Shown: positions 1-8,317, counted from the first letter of the stretch. The stretch is 49,826 nt of DNA from Akkermansiaceae bacterium (GCA_022510805.1 JAFLSS010000009.1:1-49826), one strand, 5' to 3'. Translations and numbers: made by a program. The notes: generated from the sequence alone by a model not told the origin.

Positions 1-767
1 GAGAAGCTCATCCAGAACTGCGCGCGCTTGATGGTGGGGATGTGGCGCACGAGCGACTCCATCTCCTCGTGGTACATGCGGTAGATCTCATAGGTGCCCA
101 CGCCCTGCGGGCAGGTGAAGGGCTGATGCAGGCTCATGGGCGGCGTTTCCCGGAAACTGCCGTGCTCCCAGTGGCGGCAGGGAGCCGTGACCTCGCGGAT
201 GTTGATCTCCGGGTTGAAATTGGTGGCAAAGGCCTGGCCGTGGTCGCCGCCGTTCACGTCGATGATATCCAGATACTCAATCTCATCGAAGTGGTGCTTG
301 AGCGCCCAGGCAGTGTACACATTGGTGACACCGGGGTCAAAGCCGGAGCCGAGCAGGGCGTACAGGCCGGCCTCCTTGAAGCGCTCCTGGTAGGCCCACT
401 GCCAGCTGTACTCGAATTTGGCGACATCGCGCGGCTCGTAGTTGGCGGTGTCCAGGTAGTCACAGCCGGCCTCCAGGCAGGCGTCCATGAGCGGGAGATC
501 CTGGTAGGGCAGCGCCACGTTGAGCAGCAGCCCCGGCTGCACCTCGCGCAGCAGGGCCACCGTGGCGGCCACATCGTCCGCATCCACTTGGTGGGTGGTG
601 ATGCTCACCCCCTCACGCGCCAGCACATCGGCGGCGATGGCGTCGCACTTGCTCTTGGTGCGTGAGGCGAGGTGGATCTCCTCAAAAACGTCCGACATTT
701 GCGCGCACTTGTGAGCCACCACGTGGCCCACACCGCCGGCGCCGATGATGAGAACGGATTTTTTCAT
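1..767 (-). CDS. Carboxynorspermidine dehydrogenase-like (saccharopine dehydrogenase family), C-terminus outside window
   Basis: Reading the minus strand from the ATG at 767 gives an open frame that runs off the window start, about 255 residues visible. It begins MKKSVLIIGAGGVGHVVAHK, a Rossmann GxGGVG dinucleotide-binding motif, and later has LDIIDVNGGDHGQAFATNF and NPEINIREVT, which I recognise from carboxynorspermidine dehydrogenases of the Vibrio type. These NADPH enzymes condense aspartate semialdehyde with a diamine on the way to norspermidine or spermidine. The family assignment is firm; substrate (putrescine or diaminopropane) cannot be read from sequence. The decarboxylase partner NspC is not in the window. 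It lies 24 bp downstream of the phosphorylase-like gene and is probably co-transcribed with it. Confidence 0.85.
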   Translation of the reverse strand, partial: MKKSVLIIGAGGVGHVVAHKCAQMSDVFEEIHLASRTKSKCDAIAADVLAREGVSITTHQVDADDVAATVALLREVQPGLLLNVALPYQDLPLMDACLEAGCDYLDTANYEPRDVAKFEYSWQWAYQERFKEAGLYALLGSGFDPGVTNVYTAWALKHHFDEIEYLDIIDVNGGDHGQAFATNFNPEINIREVTAPCRHWEHGSFRETPPMSLHQPFTCPQGVGTYEIYRMYHEEMESLVRHIPTIKRAQFWMSF

Positions 768-791
768 GCTGGTAGACGAGGGGAGGGCGGC

Positions 792-2468
792 TCAGGCGTT
801 GTACATCTTGGTGTAGTACTCCTCGGCCATGCGGTCGGAGTCGAACGCGGGGATGATGTCATCCATGGCGTTGAAGACAACATCCGTCCACTCATCCGGG
901 TGGTCGTAGTAGAGGGGCAGCACCTTGGATTCGAGGATGTTGTAGAAGTTGTCGCGGTCGGAGCGGTCACGAGCTTCGGCGGGGAGGCCGGGTTTGGCCT
1001 CGGGGATGATGAAGCAGTTGTGGCCATCGCGCTCGAACTCACGCACCCAGCCGTCATTGGTGGAGATGGTGATGGAGCCGTTCATGGTGGCGGACATGCC
1101 GGAGGTGCCGGAGGCCTCACGGGTGACAACCGGGTTGTTGAGCCAGATATCGGAGCCGTTCTTGAGGATGCGGGAGAGCTCCAGCTCATAGCCGGTGAGC
1201 ACGGCGCAGCGCGGGTAGCGGGCGCTCAGCTCATTGAGCTTGTTGAAGATGTCTACCGCGGCGAAATCCGTGGGGTAGGGCTTGCCGGCCCAGATCATCT
1301 GCACCGGGCGGTTGGTGCGCTGCAGCATGCGCTCAAACATGACCGGGTTCTCGGTGATGAGAGCCGGGCGCTTGTAGGCGGCAAAGCGGCGCGCCCAGAC
1401 GATGGTGAGCGTGTCCGGGTCAAAGAGGTGCCCCGTCTGCTCGCCGACCACGCGGAAGAGGTCCTTCTTGAGGGCGCGCTTGCGGGCGCGAAAGGCTTTC
1501 TTATCGCCGGAGGCAAAGGCCTCAGCGAGCTCCGGGTCCTGCCAGTAGTCGCGGTTTTGAGCGTTGGTCACGTGGGTGATGGGGCAGATATCCGAGTAGC
1601 CCTCCCACATGTGGCGCGAGACCTCGCCATGCAGGGCGGACACGCCGTTGGCGCGGTGCGAGAGGCGGAGGGCGGCCAGGGTGTAGTTGAAGACCTGCTC
1701 GTTGGGGTCGAGCTTGAGCATGGAGCGCACCTCATCGAGGGTGAGGCCATCGAAGAATGAGAAGTTGGCCATGAGGTTGATATCCATCTTCTCGTTGCCG
1801 GCTTCCTCAGGGGTGTGGGTGGTGAAGACGAAGCGCTTGCGCACCTCCTCCACATTGCCGCCGTTGCGGGCGAGCATGTTGAATGCAGCGCCGATGGCGT
1901 GTGCCTCATTCATGTGGTAGATCTCGGGCTCCACGCCGAGTTCCTCGAAGAGGCGGGCGCCGCCTTGACCCAGCACGATGTACTGAGAGATACGCGTCAT
2001 GGGGTTGGCATCATAGAGGCGCTGGGTGATGGAGCGGCTCATGGCGTCATTCTCCGGCAGGTCGGTGGTGAGGAAGAACATGGGCACCGTGCCGAAGGTT
2101 TCCGGGCGCAGGAAGTAGGCTTTCACCCACACGGGGGCGTTGCAGATGCGGATGAGGAACTTGATGTTGTGATCCTCCAGGAAGGTGTAGTCACGGCGGC
2201 GGTATTGGGCGGCCATGGAGCCGTCTTCCGCGCGGATTTGGTTGTAATAGCCGTAGGACCAGAGGATGCCCACGCCCACCATGTTCTGCCGCAGGGCGCC
2301 GGCGGAGCGCATGTGTGAGCCGGCCAGGTAGCCCAGACCACCGGAGTAGATCTTGAAGACGTTGTCAATGGCGTATTCCATGCAGAAATAGGCCACAGAT
2401 TTGCTGTATTGGGGGTCTATCTCGTAAGGGTGAGCATACTGGGCGGGTAGGAAGGATTTGGTACTCAT
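792..2468 (-). CDS. Short alpha-glucan phosphorylase-like GT35 protein lacking the PLP lysine
   Basis: 558 residues from the ATG at 2468; a start 51 nt upstream is possible but its N-terminus is unlike the family. SVAYFCMEYAIDNVFKIYSG, GGLGYLAGSH and RRFAAYKRPAL (around residues 361-370) place it in the short glycogen/alpha-glucan phosphorylase group. The family motif that should carry the pyridoxal-phosphate lysine (EASGTGNMK or EASGTSGMK) reads EASGTSGMSATMNG at residues 451-464, with Ser459 where the lysine is expected; I rechecked this against the DNA at 1081-1140. Without it, normal PLP-assisted phosphorolysis is doubtful. The protein could be a divergent glucosyltransferase, a regulatory homologue, or belong to a lysine-less subfamily. 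No glgA, glgB or glgC is in the window. Confidence 0.85.
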   Translation of the reverse strand: MSTKSFLPAQYAHPYEIDPQYSKSVAYFCMEYAIDNVFKIYSGGLGYLAGSHMRSAGALRQNMVGVGILWSYGYYNQIRAEDGSMAAQYRRRDYTFLEDHNIKFLIRICNAPVWVKAYFLRPETFGTVPMFFLTTDLPENDAMSRSITQRLYDANPMTRISQYIVLGQGGARLFEELGVEPEIYHMNEAHAIGAAFNMLARNGGNVEEVRKRFVFTTHTPEEAGNEKMDINLMANFSFFDGLTLDEVRSMLKLDPNEQVFNYTLAALRLSHRANGVSALHGEVSRHMWEGYSDICPITHVTNAQNRDYWQDPELAEAFASGDKKAFRARKRALKKDLFRVVGEQTGHLFDPDTLTIVWARRFAAYKRPALITENPVMFERMLQRTNRPVQMIWAGKPYPTDFAAVDIFNKLNELSARYPRCAVLTGYELELSRILKNGSDIWLNNPVVTREASGTSGMSATMNGSITISTNDGWVREFERDGHNCFIIPEAKPGLPAEARDRSDRDNFYNILESKVLPLYYDHPDEWTDVVFNAMDDIIPAFDSDRMAEEYYTKMYNA

Positions 2469-2620
2469 GGTGGTATGGCATGATGCCGGACGCTCTTGTC
2501 GAACCTCTCCTCGGGCCAAAGCGCGCGGCGTTGCCGCCCTTATACACTATTCTGCCCAAATAGGAAAGCAAAAAGCGAGGCATGATGCGGGAAATATAGT
2601 TTTTTGCCGGGGTGGGGCGC

Positions 2621-3730
2621 TCAGGTCTCGGGCGGGGTGGGGTAGGCGTAGGCCTGGCCGAGGTAGTTGCGCAGGTGGGCGGCTTGGGGGGTGAGGCGGA
2701 GCAGGTAGTCCGGGTTGAGCGGCACTTTGCCGCCGCCGCCGGGGGCGTCGACCACGTATTGCGGCACGGCGTAGCCGCTGGTGTAGCCGCGCATGCGCGA
2801 GATGATGCTCAGCCCGTCTTCGATGCGGGTGCGGAAGTGGCGCGTGCCGTAGGCGGGGTCACACTGGTAGAGGTAGTAGGGCTTCACGCGGCACTGCAGC
2901 AGGCGGTGCGCGAGCTGCAGCTGCACCTCGGCGGTGTCGTTCACGCCGCGCAGCAGGACGCTCTGGTTGCCCAGGGGGAGGCCGCTGTCCGCCAGCATCC
3001 CCAGGGCGTGCTCGGCTTGGGGGGCGAGCTCGCGCGGGTGGTTGCAGTGGATGGAGATGAAGAGTGGCGCGTGCCGGCGCAGGGTGCGGCAGAGCTCCGG
3101 GGTGATGCGCTGCGGCAGCATGATGGGCACCCGCGTGCCCACGCGCAGCAGCTCGATGTGCGGGATGCGGCGCAGGGCGCTCAGCAGCTCCTCCAGCCGC
3201 TCATCCGGCAGCAGGAGCGGATCCCCGCCCGAGAGCAGGACATCCCGCACTTCGGTGTGGCGGCGCAGGTAGTCCAGCGCGGCGTCCGTGTCCGGCTGCA
3301 GGCGCGTGCCGGACACCAGGCGCGCGCGGGTGCAGTAGCGGCAGTAGGTGGCGCAGCGGTCGGTGCAGAGCAGCAGCACGCGGTCCGGGTAGCGGTGCAC
3401 CAAGCCGGGCACGGGCATATCCTTATCCTCGCCGCAGGGGTCCTCCATCTCCTCGGGGTGGTGCAGGAGCTCCGCCTCACGGGGGATCACCTGAAGGCGC
3501 AGGGGATCCGCCGGGTCTTGGGGGTGCACCAGGCTCAGGAAGTGGGGGGTGATGCGCACCGCCAAGCGCTTGCCGCTGTGGGCGAGGGCGCGCTGCTCTT
3601 CCGGGGTGAGCTCAAGCACGGCTTGCAGCTGCTCTGCGCGGCAAAAGGAGTGGCGCAGCTGCCATGTGGGGCTGTCCCACTCGGCGGCAGAGGCGCCCAT
3701 TTGCCGGGCAAGGGGAGGGAGGGTGTTCAT
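2621..3730 (-). CDS. kamA: KamA-type radical SAM lysine 2,3-aminomutase
   Basis: 369 residues from the ATG at 3730; a longer frame reaching 3808 would overlap the next gene and is not preferred. Radical SAM cysteines are at 126, 130 and 133 (CATYCRYC), preceded by PVPGLVHRYPDRVLL. LLSGGDPLLL, LLRGVND and VDAPGGGGKVP follow. In clostridial lysine 2,3-aminomutase the aspartates of the last two motifs bind the lysine amine and the lysine after GGGG binds PLP; all three are kept here. The enzyme should convert L-lysine to beta-lysine. The C-terminal cysteine-rich zinc tail of the clostridial enzyme is missing. No efp/epmA and no beta-lysine acetyltransferase gene is nearby, so the fate of beta-lysine is open. 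Confidence 0.85.
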   Translation of the reverse strand: MNTLPPLARQMGASAAEWDSPTWQLRHSFCRAEQLQAVLELTPEEQRALAHSGKRLAVRITPHFLSLVHPQDPADPLRLQVIPREAELLHHPEEMEDPCGEDKDMPVPGLVHRYPDRVLLLCTDRCATYCRYCTRARLVSGTRLQPDTDAALDYLRRHTEVRDVLLSGGDPLLLPDERLEELLSALRRIPHIELLRVGTRVPIMLPQRITPELCRTLRRHAPLFISIHCNHPRELAPQAEHALGMLADSGLPLGNQSVLLRGVNDTAEVQLQLAHRLLQCRVKPYYLYQCDPAYGTRHFRTRIEDGLSIISRMRGYTSGYAVPQYVVDAPGGGGKVPLNPDYLLRLTPQAAHLRNYLGQAYAYPTPPET

Positions 3731-3804
3731 GGAAGGGGGGTGGGAGAAGGCGGGATGCCCCTGAGCATATACCCGCTTGCGTTCTTTGTCAAACGCGTGG
3801 CGTG

Positions 3805-4032
3805 TCACGCTTGCTCGGCGAAGGTGGGGCCGCTGCCGGTGTGGTCCACGCGGTCAACCAGGGCAAAGAGATCCAGCGCCCGGGAGTCCTGCTGCTCGGC
3901 GAAGTCCAGAAACTCCTCCAGCGCGCTCGAGAGGGCCGCGGTGCGAGTGTCGGCTGAAGTGGCGCGGAGGGTGGATTCAAGACGCTCAAATTGGGCAGTT
4001 GAACAACGGAAAGTGATAGACTTAAGTTTCAT
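3805..4032 (-). CDS. Small ribbon-helix-helix-like protein
   Basis: 75 residues. The N-terminus MKLKSITFRCSTAQFERLES has the pattern of a ribbon-helix-helix protein: a short beta strand with alternating residues followed by two helices, with a helical middle (TRTAALSSALEEFLDFAE). RHH proteins act as dimers that repress their own promoter or serve as antitoxins; that role is inferred. It is transcribed divergently from the AP2-like gene across a 105-bp AT-rich spacer, and it ends 74 bp upstream of kamA. No toxin-like partner is next to it in the same orientation. The DNA-binding call rests on secondary-structure pattern only. Confidence 0.6.
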   Translation of the reverse strand: MKLKSITFRCSTAQFERLESTLRATSADTRTAALSSALEEFLDFAEQQDSRALDLFALVDRVDHTGSGPTFAEQA

Positions 4033-4041
4033 AACGCCGCT

Positions 4042-4070
4042 ACTCTAGTCTAAACATATCCCGTTGAGAA
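4042..4070 (-). promoter_or_regulatory. Possible promoter of the RHH-like gene
   Basis: On the minus strand TTCTCA (4065-4070), a 17-nt spacer and TAGAGT (4042-4047), 9 nt from the ATG at 4032. Each hexamer matches consensus at 4 of 6 positions, so this is weak alone, but the distance fits the near-leaderless pattern elsewhere in the window. Confidence 0.35.
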
Positions 4071-4123
4071 GAAATGTTTTGAATATTACAAATAATAAAT
4101 ATGGCGTCCCGCAGACATTTGTG

Positions 4124-4129
4124 TAAAAT
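4124..4129 (+). promoter_or_regulatory. Possible -10 of the AP2-like gene
   Basis: TAAAAT ends 8 nt before the ATG at 4138, which would give a leaderless transcript. The expected -35 position is poor, so activation or a different promoter is possible. Confidence 0.3.
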
Positions 4130-4137
4130 ATGGACAC

Positions 4138-4458
4138 ATGCAGATCGATATTCACCAACCTAGAAAAAATATTACTCGTTTTACTTATGAGTTTACCTCG
4201 TTTCAAGGGTGGCGTGTTACCCTGTGTCGGCAGCAGAAGCATTTTACCCGATATTTTTCGGATAAACAGTACGGAGGGGCCGAGGCATCCCTGCGGGCGG
4301 CGATCGAGGTGTTGGAGCGAGTGACTGAGTATCTGCGCATCTACCCGGATAACCCGACTAAGGCTTTTGAAAAGTGCCGGGACATTGAACCCCAAAGCGG
4401 ATTCCCCATGGGGATGCGCCCGAGGAAGGATAAGAAAACCCTTTCCCCATCTGCCTGA
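4138..4458 (+). CDS. Small AP2-like DNA-binding protein
   Basis: 106 residues. The central segment GWRVTLCRQQKHFTRYFSD followed by YGGAEASLRAAIEV resembles the three-strand-plus-helix AP2/ERF DNA-binding fold: a WRV strand, a basic turn, an aromatic FSD strand, then a helix starting GG...A. A basic tail (MRPRKDKK) follows. Bacterial AP2 proteins usually occur in phage or homing endonucleases, but no nuclease domain is attached here. It diverges from the RHH-like gene. An 11-bp perfect inverted repeat covers its stop codon. Its targets are unknown, and the fold call is from pattern only. Confidence 0.55.
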   Translation: MQIDIHQPRKNITRFTYEFTSFQGWRVTLCRQQKHFTRYFSDKQYGGAEASLRAAIEVLERVTEYLRIYPDNPTKAFEKCRDIEPQSGFPMGMRPRKDKKTLSPSA

Positions 4459-4482
4459 ACGCCGCTTTTCTGGCAGATGGGG
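4445..4482. other. 11-bp perfect inverted repeat over a stop codon
   Basis: CCCCATCTGCC at 4445-4455 pairs perfectly with GGCAGATGGGG at 4472-4482 around a 16-nt loop that holds the AP2-like gene's stop. No T-tract follows, so it is not a textbook terminator. It may be a 3' stabilising stem or a protein-binding site. Confidence 0.6.
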
Positions 4483-4578
4483 TTACCGACACTCCACGCC
4501 AGGGGGAAGACCATGCCCTGTGTGGGTTGGTGTGTCGGAGGTTTTCTCCGGTGCGGCTGCTTCTGAGGGCTCAGACCA

Positions 4579-5958
4579 TCAGGTGTGTTTAAAGGCCATA
4601 GCCTCTGATTCCGTGAGATGGTGTGCCGACGAATGCCGCGCCAGGAAATCCATGCTGCGCTTCATGTCCTCCATAAAGAGGGCGGCCGTATCCATGGTGA
4701 ATCCTTGGCGCACCATGATGCGCATGACCACGACATGCTCTACCTGCGGCGGCAGGGAGAAGGCCGGGACCTGCCAGCCGCGCAGGCGCAGGCGCTCTGA
4801 GAGGTCATAGAGATTGTACCCGGGCGCGCTGTTTTCCTTGAAGCGGAAGCAGACAGCCGGTATGTCGGTCTTCGGGTTGCCTGTGCACAGGAAGTCGAAG
4901 TCGCCGAGCTTGTCGATCTCCTTGGCGAGATAGGCCGCCACGCGGTAGGCCGCTTCGTGGATCCGGCGGTAGCCATCCATACCCAGGCGGACAAAGTTGT
5001 AATATTGGGCGATGACTTGACCCGCCGGGCGCGAGAAGTTGATGGCGATGGTGGGCACGCTGCCGCCGAGGTAGTTCACCGCAAAGGTGAGCTCTGCCGG
5101 GAGTTCGGAGGTGTCACGCCACACGACCCAGCCGCAGCCCAGCGGGGCGAGTCCGTATTTGTGGCCGCTGGAGCTGATGGATTTGACGCGCGGGAGGCGG
5201 AAATCGAACGGAATGCCCGGCGCGACAAAGGGCGCGAGGAAGCCGCCGCTGGCAGCGTCGACATGCACATCTACATCCGCTCCGCCGCGCTTGGCCAGTT
5301 TGTCGAGGGCCTTGCAGATTTTCTCCGGGAATTCATACTGCCCGGTGTAGGTGACTCCGAAGGTGGTGACCACGCAGATGGTGTTCTCATCCACAAGGCG
5401 GAGCATTTCTTCCTCATTCATGCAGTATTGGCCGGGGTGCATGGGCACCTCGCGCAGCTCTACATCCCAATAGCGGCAGAACTTGTGCCAGCAGATCTGC
5501 ACCGGGCCGCACACGAGGTTGGGCTTGTCGGTGGGTTTGCCGGCGGCGCGGCGCTTGGCGCGCCAGCGGTGCAGGGCAGCCAGGCCGCCGAGCATGCACG
5601 CCTCACTGGAGCCGATGGTGGAGCAGCCGATGGGGGAGGCATCCTCTGCGGCATTCCAAAGGCGGGCAATCATGCGCACGCAGCGCTGCTCGAGCTCGGC
5701 GCATTGGGGGTATTCATCCTTGTCGATCATGTTCTTGCTGATGCTCAGATCCATGATCTTGTGCACCTGCGGGTCATCCCAGGTCTGGCAGAACGTCGCG
5801 AGGTTCTGCGCGGCGTTGCCATCCAGCAGCAGCTCTTGCTTGATGAGCTGGTAGGCATCTTCCGGGCGCATGGCGCAGTCCGGGATCTCGCAGGTGGGCA
5901 GAGGGTTCGCCACATCCATGGCGCCGAATAAGCTGGTCGTGTCGTCGTCTTTTTTCAT
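4579..5958 (-). CDS. gadB: Glutamate decarboxylase (PLP)
   Basis: 459 residues from the ATG at 5958. It decarboxylates glutamate to GABA, consuming a cytosolic proton. [32 protein letters not shown] and the PLP-lysine motif [11 protein letters not shown] (Lys about 267) are typical of the bacterial GadA/GadB clade. The C-terminus ends FKHT, as in E. coli GadB, where the penultimate histidine caps the active site at neutral pH; pH gating is therefore likely here too. No GadC-type glutamate/GABA antiporter is in the window. It is divergent from rnc across 105 bp. I see no clear promoter for it. Confidence 0.95.
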   Translation of the reverse strand: MKKDDDTTSLFGAMDVANPLPTCEIPDCAMRPEDAYQLIKQELLLDGNAAQNLATFCQTWDDPQVHKIMDLSISKNMIDKDEYPQCAELEQRCVRMIARLWNAAEDASPIGCSTIGSSEACMLGGLAALHRWRAKRRAAGKPTDKPNLVCGPVQICWHKFCRYWDVELREVPMHPGQYCMNEEEMLRLVDENTICVVTTFGVTYTGQYEFPEKICKALDKLAKRGGADVDVHVDAASGGFLAPFVAPGIPFDFRLPRVKSISSSGHKYGLAPLGCGWVVWRDTSELPAELTFAVNYLGGSVPTIAINFSRPAGQVIAQYYNFVRLGMDGYRRIHEAAYRVAAYLAKEIDKLGDFDFLCTGNPKTDIPAVCFRFKENSAPGYNLYDLSERLRLRGWQVPAFSLPPQVEHVVVMRIMVRQGFTMDTAALFMEDMKRSMDFLARHSSAHHLTESEAMAFKHT

Positions 5959-6027
5959 GGTTTGCCGGGTGAGACACCGCCGCCGCGCCACCGCGCACAA
6001 AAACAGTCAAGCCGCGCCTGTTTGGGC

Positions 6028-6056
6028 TCGCCAACAAGCGGGGTTTGTGCTATGCT
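6028..6056 (+). promoter_or_regulatory. rnc promoter, leaderless geometry
   Basis: TCGCCA (6028-6033), 17-nt spacer, TGC then TATGCT (6051-6056), and exactly 7 nt to the ATG at 6064. The expected start site falls on or next to the start codon. The -35 is weak (4 of 6). Confidence 0.5.
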
Positions 6057-6063
6057 GCCGGGC

Positions 6064-6756
6064 ATGGATCGCGCGCGCATCGAAAGCAAGCTCAACTACA
6101 CGTTTCGCCGGCCGGAGTGGCTGCGGCAGGCTCTGGTGCACCCCAGCGCCGGGCAGGGGCGCGCCGAGCAGCTGGCGTATGAGCGCTTGGAGTATTTGGG
6201 GGATGCGGTGCTGGAGCTCGTGGTGAGCACGGAGCTCTTCCGCCGCTACCCGGAGGCGGATGAAGGGGTGCTCACCAAGATGCGCGCCTCCATTGTGAGC
6301 CGCAAGCACCTCGCGCAGCTGGCGGCGCAGCTGGATTGGGGCGCGCAGCTGACTATGAGCCCCCAGCTGGAGAAGTCCGGCGGCCGCGCCGCAAGCTCCA
6401 TCCTCGCCAACACGTTCGAATCCATCGTGGGGGCGGTGATGATGGATGCCGGCTACGAGCCCGCGTGCGCTGTGGCCCGGCGCTTGCTGGCGGGGAGCTG
6501 GCCGCAGGCTGAGGCCTGGGTGGCCGCCAACCCGAAGGGCGAGCTGCAGGAGGTGCTGCAGGCGCTGGATGGCGTGGGGCCCACGTACCGTGTGGTGCAG
6601 GTGCAGGAGGTGCCGCCGGCTTTTGAGGCGGTGGCTTTGTGGGGCGTGCGGGAGATCGGCTCCGGCTGCGGCTCCAGCAAGCACAAGGCTGAGGTGGCGG
6701 CGGCGGCAGATGCGCTGGCGCGCCGTGTTTTTGCGACTCCTGATCAGGGTGCCTGA
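6064..6756 (+). CDS. rnc: Ribonuclease III
   Basis: 230 residues. The catalytic domain has the family signature ERLEYLGDAVLELVV near residue 40 and the second acidic patch FESIVGAVMMD. A double-stranded RNA-binding domain covers about residues 155-228 (NPKGELQEVLQ ... SSKHKAEVAAAADALAR). The enzyme cleaves double-stranded RNA in rRNA and mRNA processing. The frame stays open to 5962, but the -10 placed 7 nt upstream of MDRARIESKL fixes the start at 6064. Length is normal for the family. Confidence 0.95.
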   Translation: MDRARIESKLNYTFRRPEWLRQALVHPSAGQGRAEQLAYERLEYLGDAVLELVVSTELFRRYPEADEGVLTKMRASIVSRKHLAQLAAQLDWGAQLTMSPQLEKSGGRAASSILANTFESIVGAVMMDAGYEPACAVARRLLAGSWPQAEAWVAANPKGELQEVLQALDGVGPTYRVVQVQEVPPAFEAVALWGVREIGSGCGSSKHKAEVAAAADALARRVFATPDQGA

Positions 6757-6890
6757 GCTTTCCTGATAAAAAAAATTAAATTTTGAACAAAAACAGATCG
6801 GGCTGCGTCTCTATTCACAAGGATAGCGTGCTGCTGCTTCTTGCGGGCGCTTTTTCTCCATCAAAACAACCCTTATCTACCAACCCTATC

Positions 6891-8087
6891 GTGAAAACCA
6901 CATCTTGCCTAGCTTTCGTGCTCTTGTCGGCTCTCATCCCTATGGCTCCGGCCAAGACTCCCCCCGGTGCATTAACGCCTGCTCAGATCAAGCAGTATGA
7001 GCGTAATAGAAAAAAAGAGGAGGTCGAGCGCAAGAAATTGCTCCAGAAGGCTGCGCAAAAGGCCAAGAAGATCACCCTTTCCATGGTGAATGTGGCGCCG
7101 GTGATGCGCCCGGATGTTGATGTGAGCGAGGATGAGCTGGAGCCTCTCCAAGCCAAGGCGGAGCAGGGTGATGCCGCCGCCATGGTGCGCCTGGGTCATT
7201 ATTATATGATGCATGTTGAGCCGCGCGAAGCGAATGTGGCGAAGGCCGGCAAGTGGTTCAAGCAAGCGGCGGAGACGGGTGATGCCGATGCCCTTGCATG
7301 GCTGGGGCTTTATATGCGCATGACTCAGCCGAAAAAGGATGTGGCTGAGGCTAATGGCTTCTTCCGCGAATCCGCCGAAAAGGGCAGCATGCTCGGGGAG
7401 TTCTTCATGGGGCTGGTGACGGAGCGTGGCCCGGAGAAGCTTGAGTGGTATGAAAAGGCGGCCAAGCGTGGGTTTGTGCCGGCCATGCATGCGCTGGCTG
7501 AGGCGATCTCCGAATACAATTACTACCTGGTTCCCAGCCTGAAGAATGTCTGCGTGACCCCCGATGCGCAGGCGTGGGGTCTTATAGCCGCCGGGCATGG
7601 TGATTTCAAGGCGTACGGCGTGTTGATGCAGGAGGGCGCGAATTTCGCCGGCAGTGAGAAAGAGCGCCCCTATGTCGACTACAAAAAGCTTGAGTCATAC
7701 GGGCAGAAGCAGATCGAACTGATCAAGACGCTCAAATACACTTGGTACGGGTCGAATTTTGACTGCCGTCTCATGATTGATCGCTTCTCCTGGGGTGGCC
7801 CGCGAGCCTATGCTTACCTCACAGCCTATTCCGATGCTTTCATGGTGTTATACCGCCAGAAGAAGAATGAAGCGCCGTTCTTCAAGAAATTTCACGATGA
7901 GATAACCAAGATGGCAGATGCGGGGGATCGCGATGCCATGCTGGTCATTGTCAAGGCGGCGAAAAACTGGAGTTTCTTCTTCCCCTTTGCAAAGACTCCC
8001 TGCCCCTTCAAGGCGGAGCCTTATGAGAGTAAGCTCAAGGAGATGGCCAAGAGTGATCCTCTGATCCCGTTCCTGCTGGCCAAGTGA
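6891..8087 (+). CDS. Secreted Sel1-repeat protein
   Basis: 398 residues from a GTG at 6891, chosen because it puts a good signal peptide at the N-terminus (MKTTSCLAFVLLSALIPM, then APAKT). An ATG 108 nt upstream would bury it. A basic, helical stretch (residues 25-65, many K/E/R) precedes three to four Sel1-like repeats at about 85-215 (AEQGDAAAMVRLGHYYM, AAETGDADALAWLGLYM). The C-terminal half has no motif I recognise. Sel1 repeats are helical protein-binding scaffolds; partner unknown. A hairpin-rich spacer and terminator follow. Confidence 0.75.
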   Translation: MKTTSCLAFVLLSALIPMAPAKTPPGALTPAQIKQYERNRKKEEVERKKLLQKAAQKAKKITLSMVNVAPVMRPDVDVSEDELEPLQAKAEQGDAAAMVRLGHYYMMHVEPREANVAKAGKWFKQAAETGDADALAWLGLYMRMTQPKKDVAEANGFFRESAEKGSMLGEFFMGLVTERGPEKLEWYEKAAKRGFVPAMHALAEAISEYNYYLVPSLKNVCVTPDAQAWGLIAAGHGDFKAYGVLMQEGANFAGSEKERPYVDYKKLESYGQKQIELIKTLKYTWYGSNFDCRLMIDRFSWGGPRAYAYLTAYSDAFMVLYRQKKNEAPFFKKFHDEITKMADAGDRDAMLVIVKAAKNWSFFFPFAKTPCPFKAEPYESKLKEMAKSDPLIPFLLAK

Positions 8088-8093
8088 GGCAGC

Positions 8094-8232
8094 CGCCGGC
8101 TCCGCAGGAGCCATGGCGCGGCGGCGGGTGTGTGCGTGGGGGGGGGAGTGTGTGCGGAAATGCCCTCTCCCCCCGCTCCCCTGCCGCCGCCGGTTGGGCA
8201 GGGGAGCGCATGCCTGGCAGGCACGCCTGCCA
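8094..8232 (+). other. Structured spacer with several stem-loops
   Basis: Three inverted repeats follow one another after the Sel1 stop codon. A nested GC-rich one near 8094-8131 has GGCTCC/GGAGCC at its core. An 11-bp perfect stem GCTCCCCTGCC (8175-8185) pairs with GGCAGGGGAGC (8197-8207). GGCAGGC (8216-8222) pairs with GCCTGCC (8225-8231). No protein frame is credible here. It could be the 3' UTR of the Sel1 mRNA or a small RNA. Confidence 0.5.
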
Positions 8233-8272
8233 TGAGGAGGTTAGCCATGTGCTGTGAGTGACTTGTGTTGAT

Positions 8273-8311
8273 GGGCGCCGCATGGCCGCAGGCCGTGCAA
8301 GGCGCCCTTTT
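8273..8311 (+). terminator. Rho-independent terminator after the Sel1 gene
   Basis: GGGCGCC (8273-8279) pairs with GGCGCCC (8301-8307). A nested stem GCATGGCC/GGCCGTGC contains one G-U pair. TTTT follows at 8308-8311. Confidence 0.75.
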
Positions 8312-8317
8312 GCAGGC

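Noticed and set aside
2612..4048. A 478-codon plus-strand frame opposite kamA and the RHH-like gene
   Set aside because: No recognisable domain; it covers two credible minus-strand genes and is composition-driven.
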